Positions 63,806 to 64,000 of a stretch of DNA of 64,000 nucleotides are shown here, piece after piece. The position numbers were made by a program, and so were the translations under genes. Source of the stretch: Bacillus sp. EB01 (GTDB lineage: Bacteria; Bacillota; Bacilli; Bacillales; Cytobacillaceae); NCBI RefSeq assembly GCF_000613125.1, contig NZ_HG964497.1, positions 637,935 to 701,934 of the forward strand, in the 5' to 3' direction. Position 1 is the stretch's first letter, and the number at the start of each line of letters is the position of its first letter. The notes below the pieces were generated by a model. The model was not told where the DNA came from and made no database searches. It saw only the letters and a list, made by a program, of their open reading frames with translations.

Positions 63806-64000
63806 GAACAAAAGCGCAAGCGCCTTCGTGACAGGCAAAAACCGCCTGTCCCTGCGATGATTATTCTCAGGAGCATCCCTTAGTGGCCATCGCCGTACAA
63901 AATGGAGGGGCTTCGACTGAGATAAAGTGAAACTTCCATCAGCGATTTTTGCTGATGGTTAGTTGAACGAATCGGACCTTTAGGATCAGTTGCCGACGGA
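63806..64000. repeat. Interspersed palindromic repeat, copy 2
   Basis: Starts ACAAAAGCGCAAGCGCCTTC. It contains the hairpins GACAGGC/GCCTGTC (63830-63850) and CCATCAGC/GCTGATGG (63936-63958), and TGGAGGGGCTTCGACTGAGA followed by TAAAGTGAAAC at 63903-63933, which mirrors copy 1 at 43803-43831. It runs to the window edge. No gene is seen from 63550 to the end. Confidence 0.65.

Overview
The window is chromosomal DNA from a low-GC, spore-forming Bacillaceae bacterium. The right end carries purA, a tRNA Lys-Glu-Asp-Phe cluster, the walRKHIJ cell-wall regulatory operon, htrA and rlmH. This is the origin-proximal gene order known from Bacillus subtilis, and a cluster of DnaA boxes sits between htrA and rlmH. 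Genes on the left half also have close Bacillus relatives (swrC/yerO, odhAB, nagABR). No phage, IS element, rRNA or CRISPR array was seen.

Layout. 1-2.2 kb: the start of a gas-vesicle operon on the minus strand, in the order A-P-Q-B-R-N known from Priestia megaterium, running off the left edge. 2.6-5.0 kb: a ParM-like actin gene, a ParR-like gene and an upstream array of 13 helically phased heptamers, together a type II plasmid-style partition locus in a chromosomal setting. 5.1-6.4 kb: an NCS2/AzgA purine permease. 6.6-14.2 kb: an AtoSC-type two-component system divergent from a sigma-54-type promoter driving atoD-atoA-atoB-atoE (short-chain fatty acid/acetoacetate use). 14.5-15.9 kb: a SEC-C protein that may be frameshifted, and a UPF0316 membrane protein. 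16.1-18.8 kb: a polar amino-acid ABC importer behind a lysine riboswitch. 19-23 kb: the SwrC-type RND pump and its divergent TetR regulator YerO, whose operator lies inside overlapping promoters.

23.0-26.8 kb: a YdeI-like protein, then a long structured RNA leader ending in an attenuator-like terminator ahead of nspD-nspC (carboxyspermidine route to spermidine or norspermidine). 26.8-31 kb: odhA-odhB. 31.4-36.7 kb: a D-threonate-type catabolic operon (KdgT-like permease, DUF1537 kinase, PdxA2-like dehydrogenase) with a PrpR-N regulator that lacks the sigma-54 contact loop. 36.9-40.6 kb: two small hydrophilic proteins, a flavodoxin-like oxidoreductase and an OpuC/EgtUV-type ABC transporter with fused permease and binding protein. 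41-43.8 kb: nagA-nagB-nagR. 44-49 kb: the sucrose operon scrA-scrB-scrK with its LacI repressor and three palindromic operators. 49.3-51.5 kb: a LysR regulator divergent from a coenzyme F420-0:glutamate ligase homologue.

51.6-64 kb: rlmH, the DnaA-box cluster, htrA, walJ-I-H-K-R, a LysM/G5/M23 peptidoglycan hydrolase, the tRNA cluster (tRNA-Phe carries an acceptor-stem mismatch and a nearby 28-bp copy of its 5' end), and purA with a PurBox. Two related palindromic interspersed repeats lie at 43.8 and 63.8 kb.

The best candidates for something undescribed are the chromosomal parMR/iteron locus beside the gas-vesicle operon, the RNA leader of nspDC, the F420-ligase homologue with its LysR partner, and the tRNA-Phe duplication. 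All calls are from reading the sequence; no database search was run.
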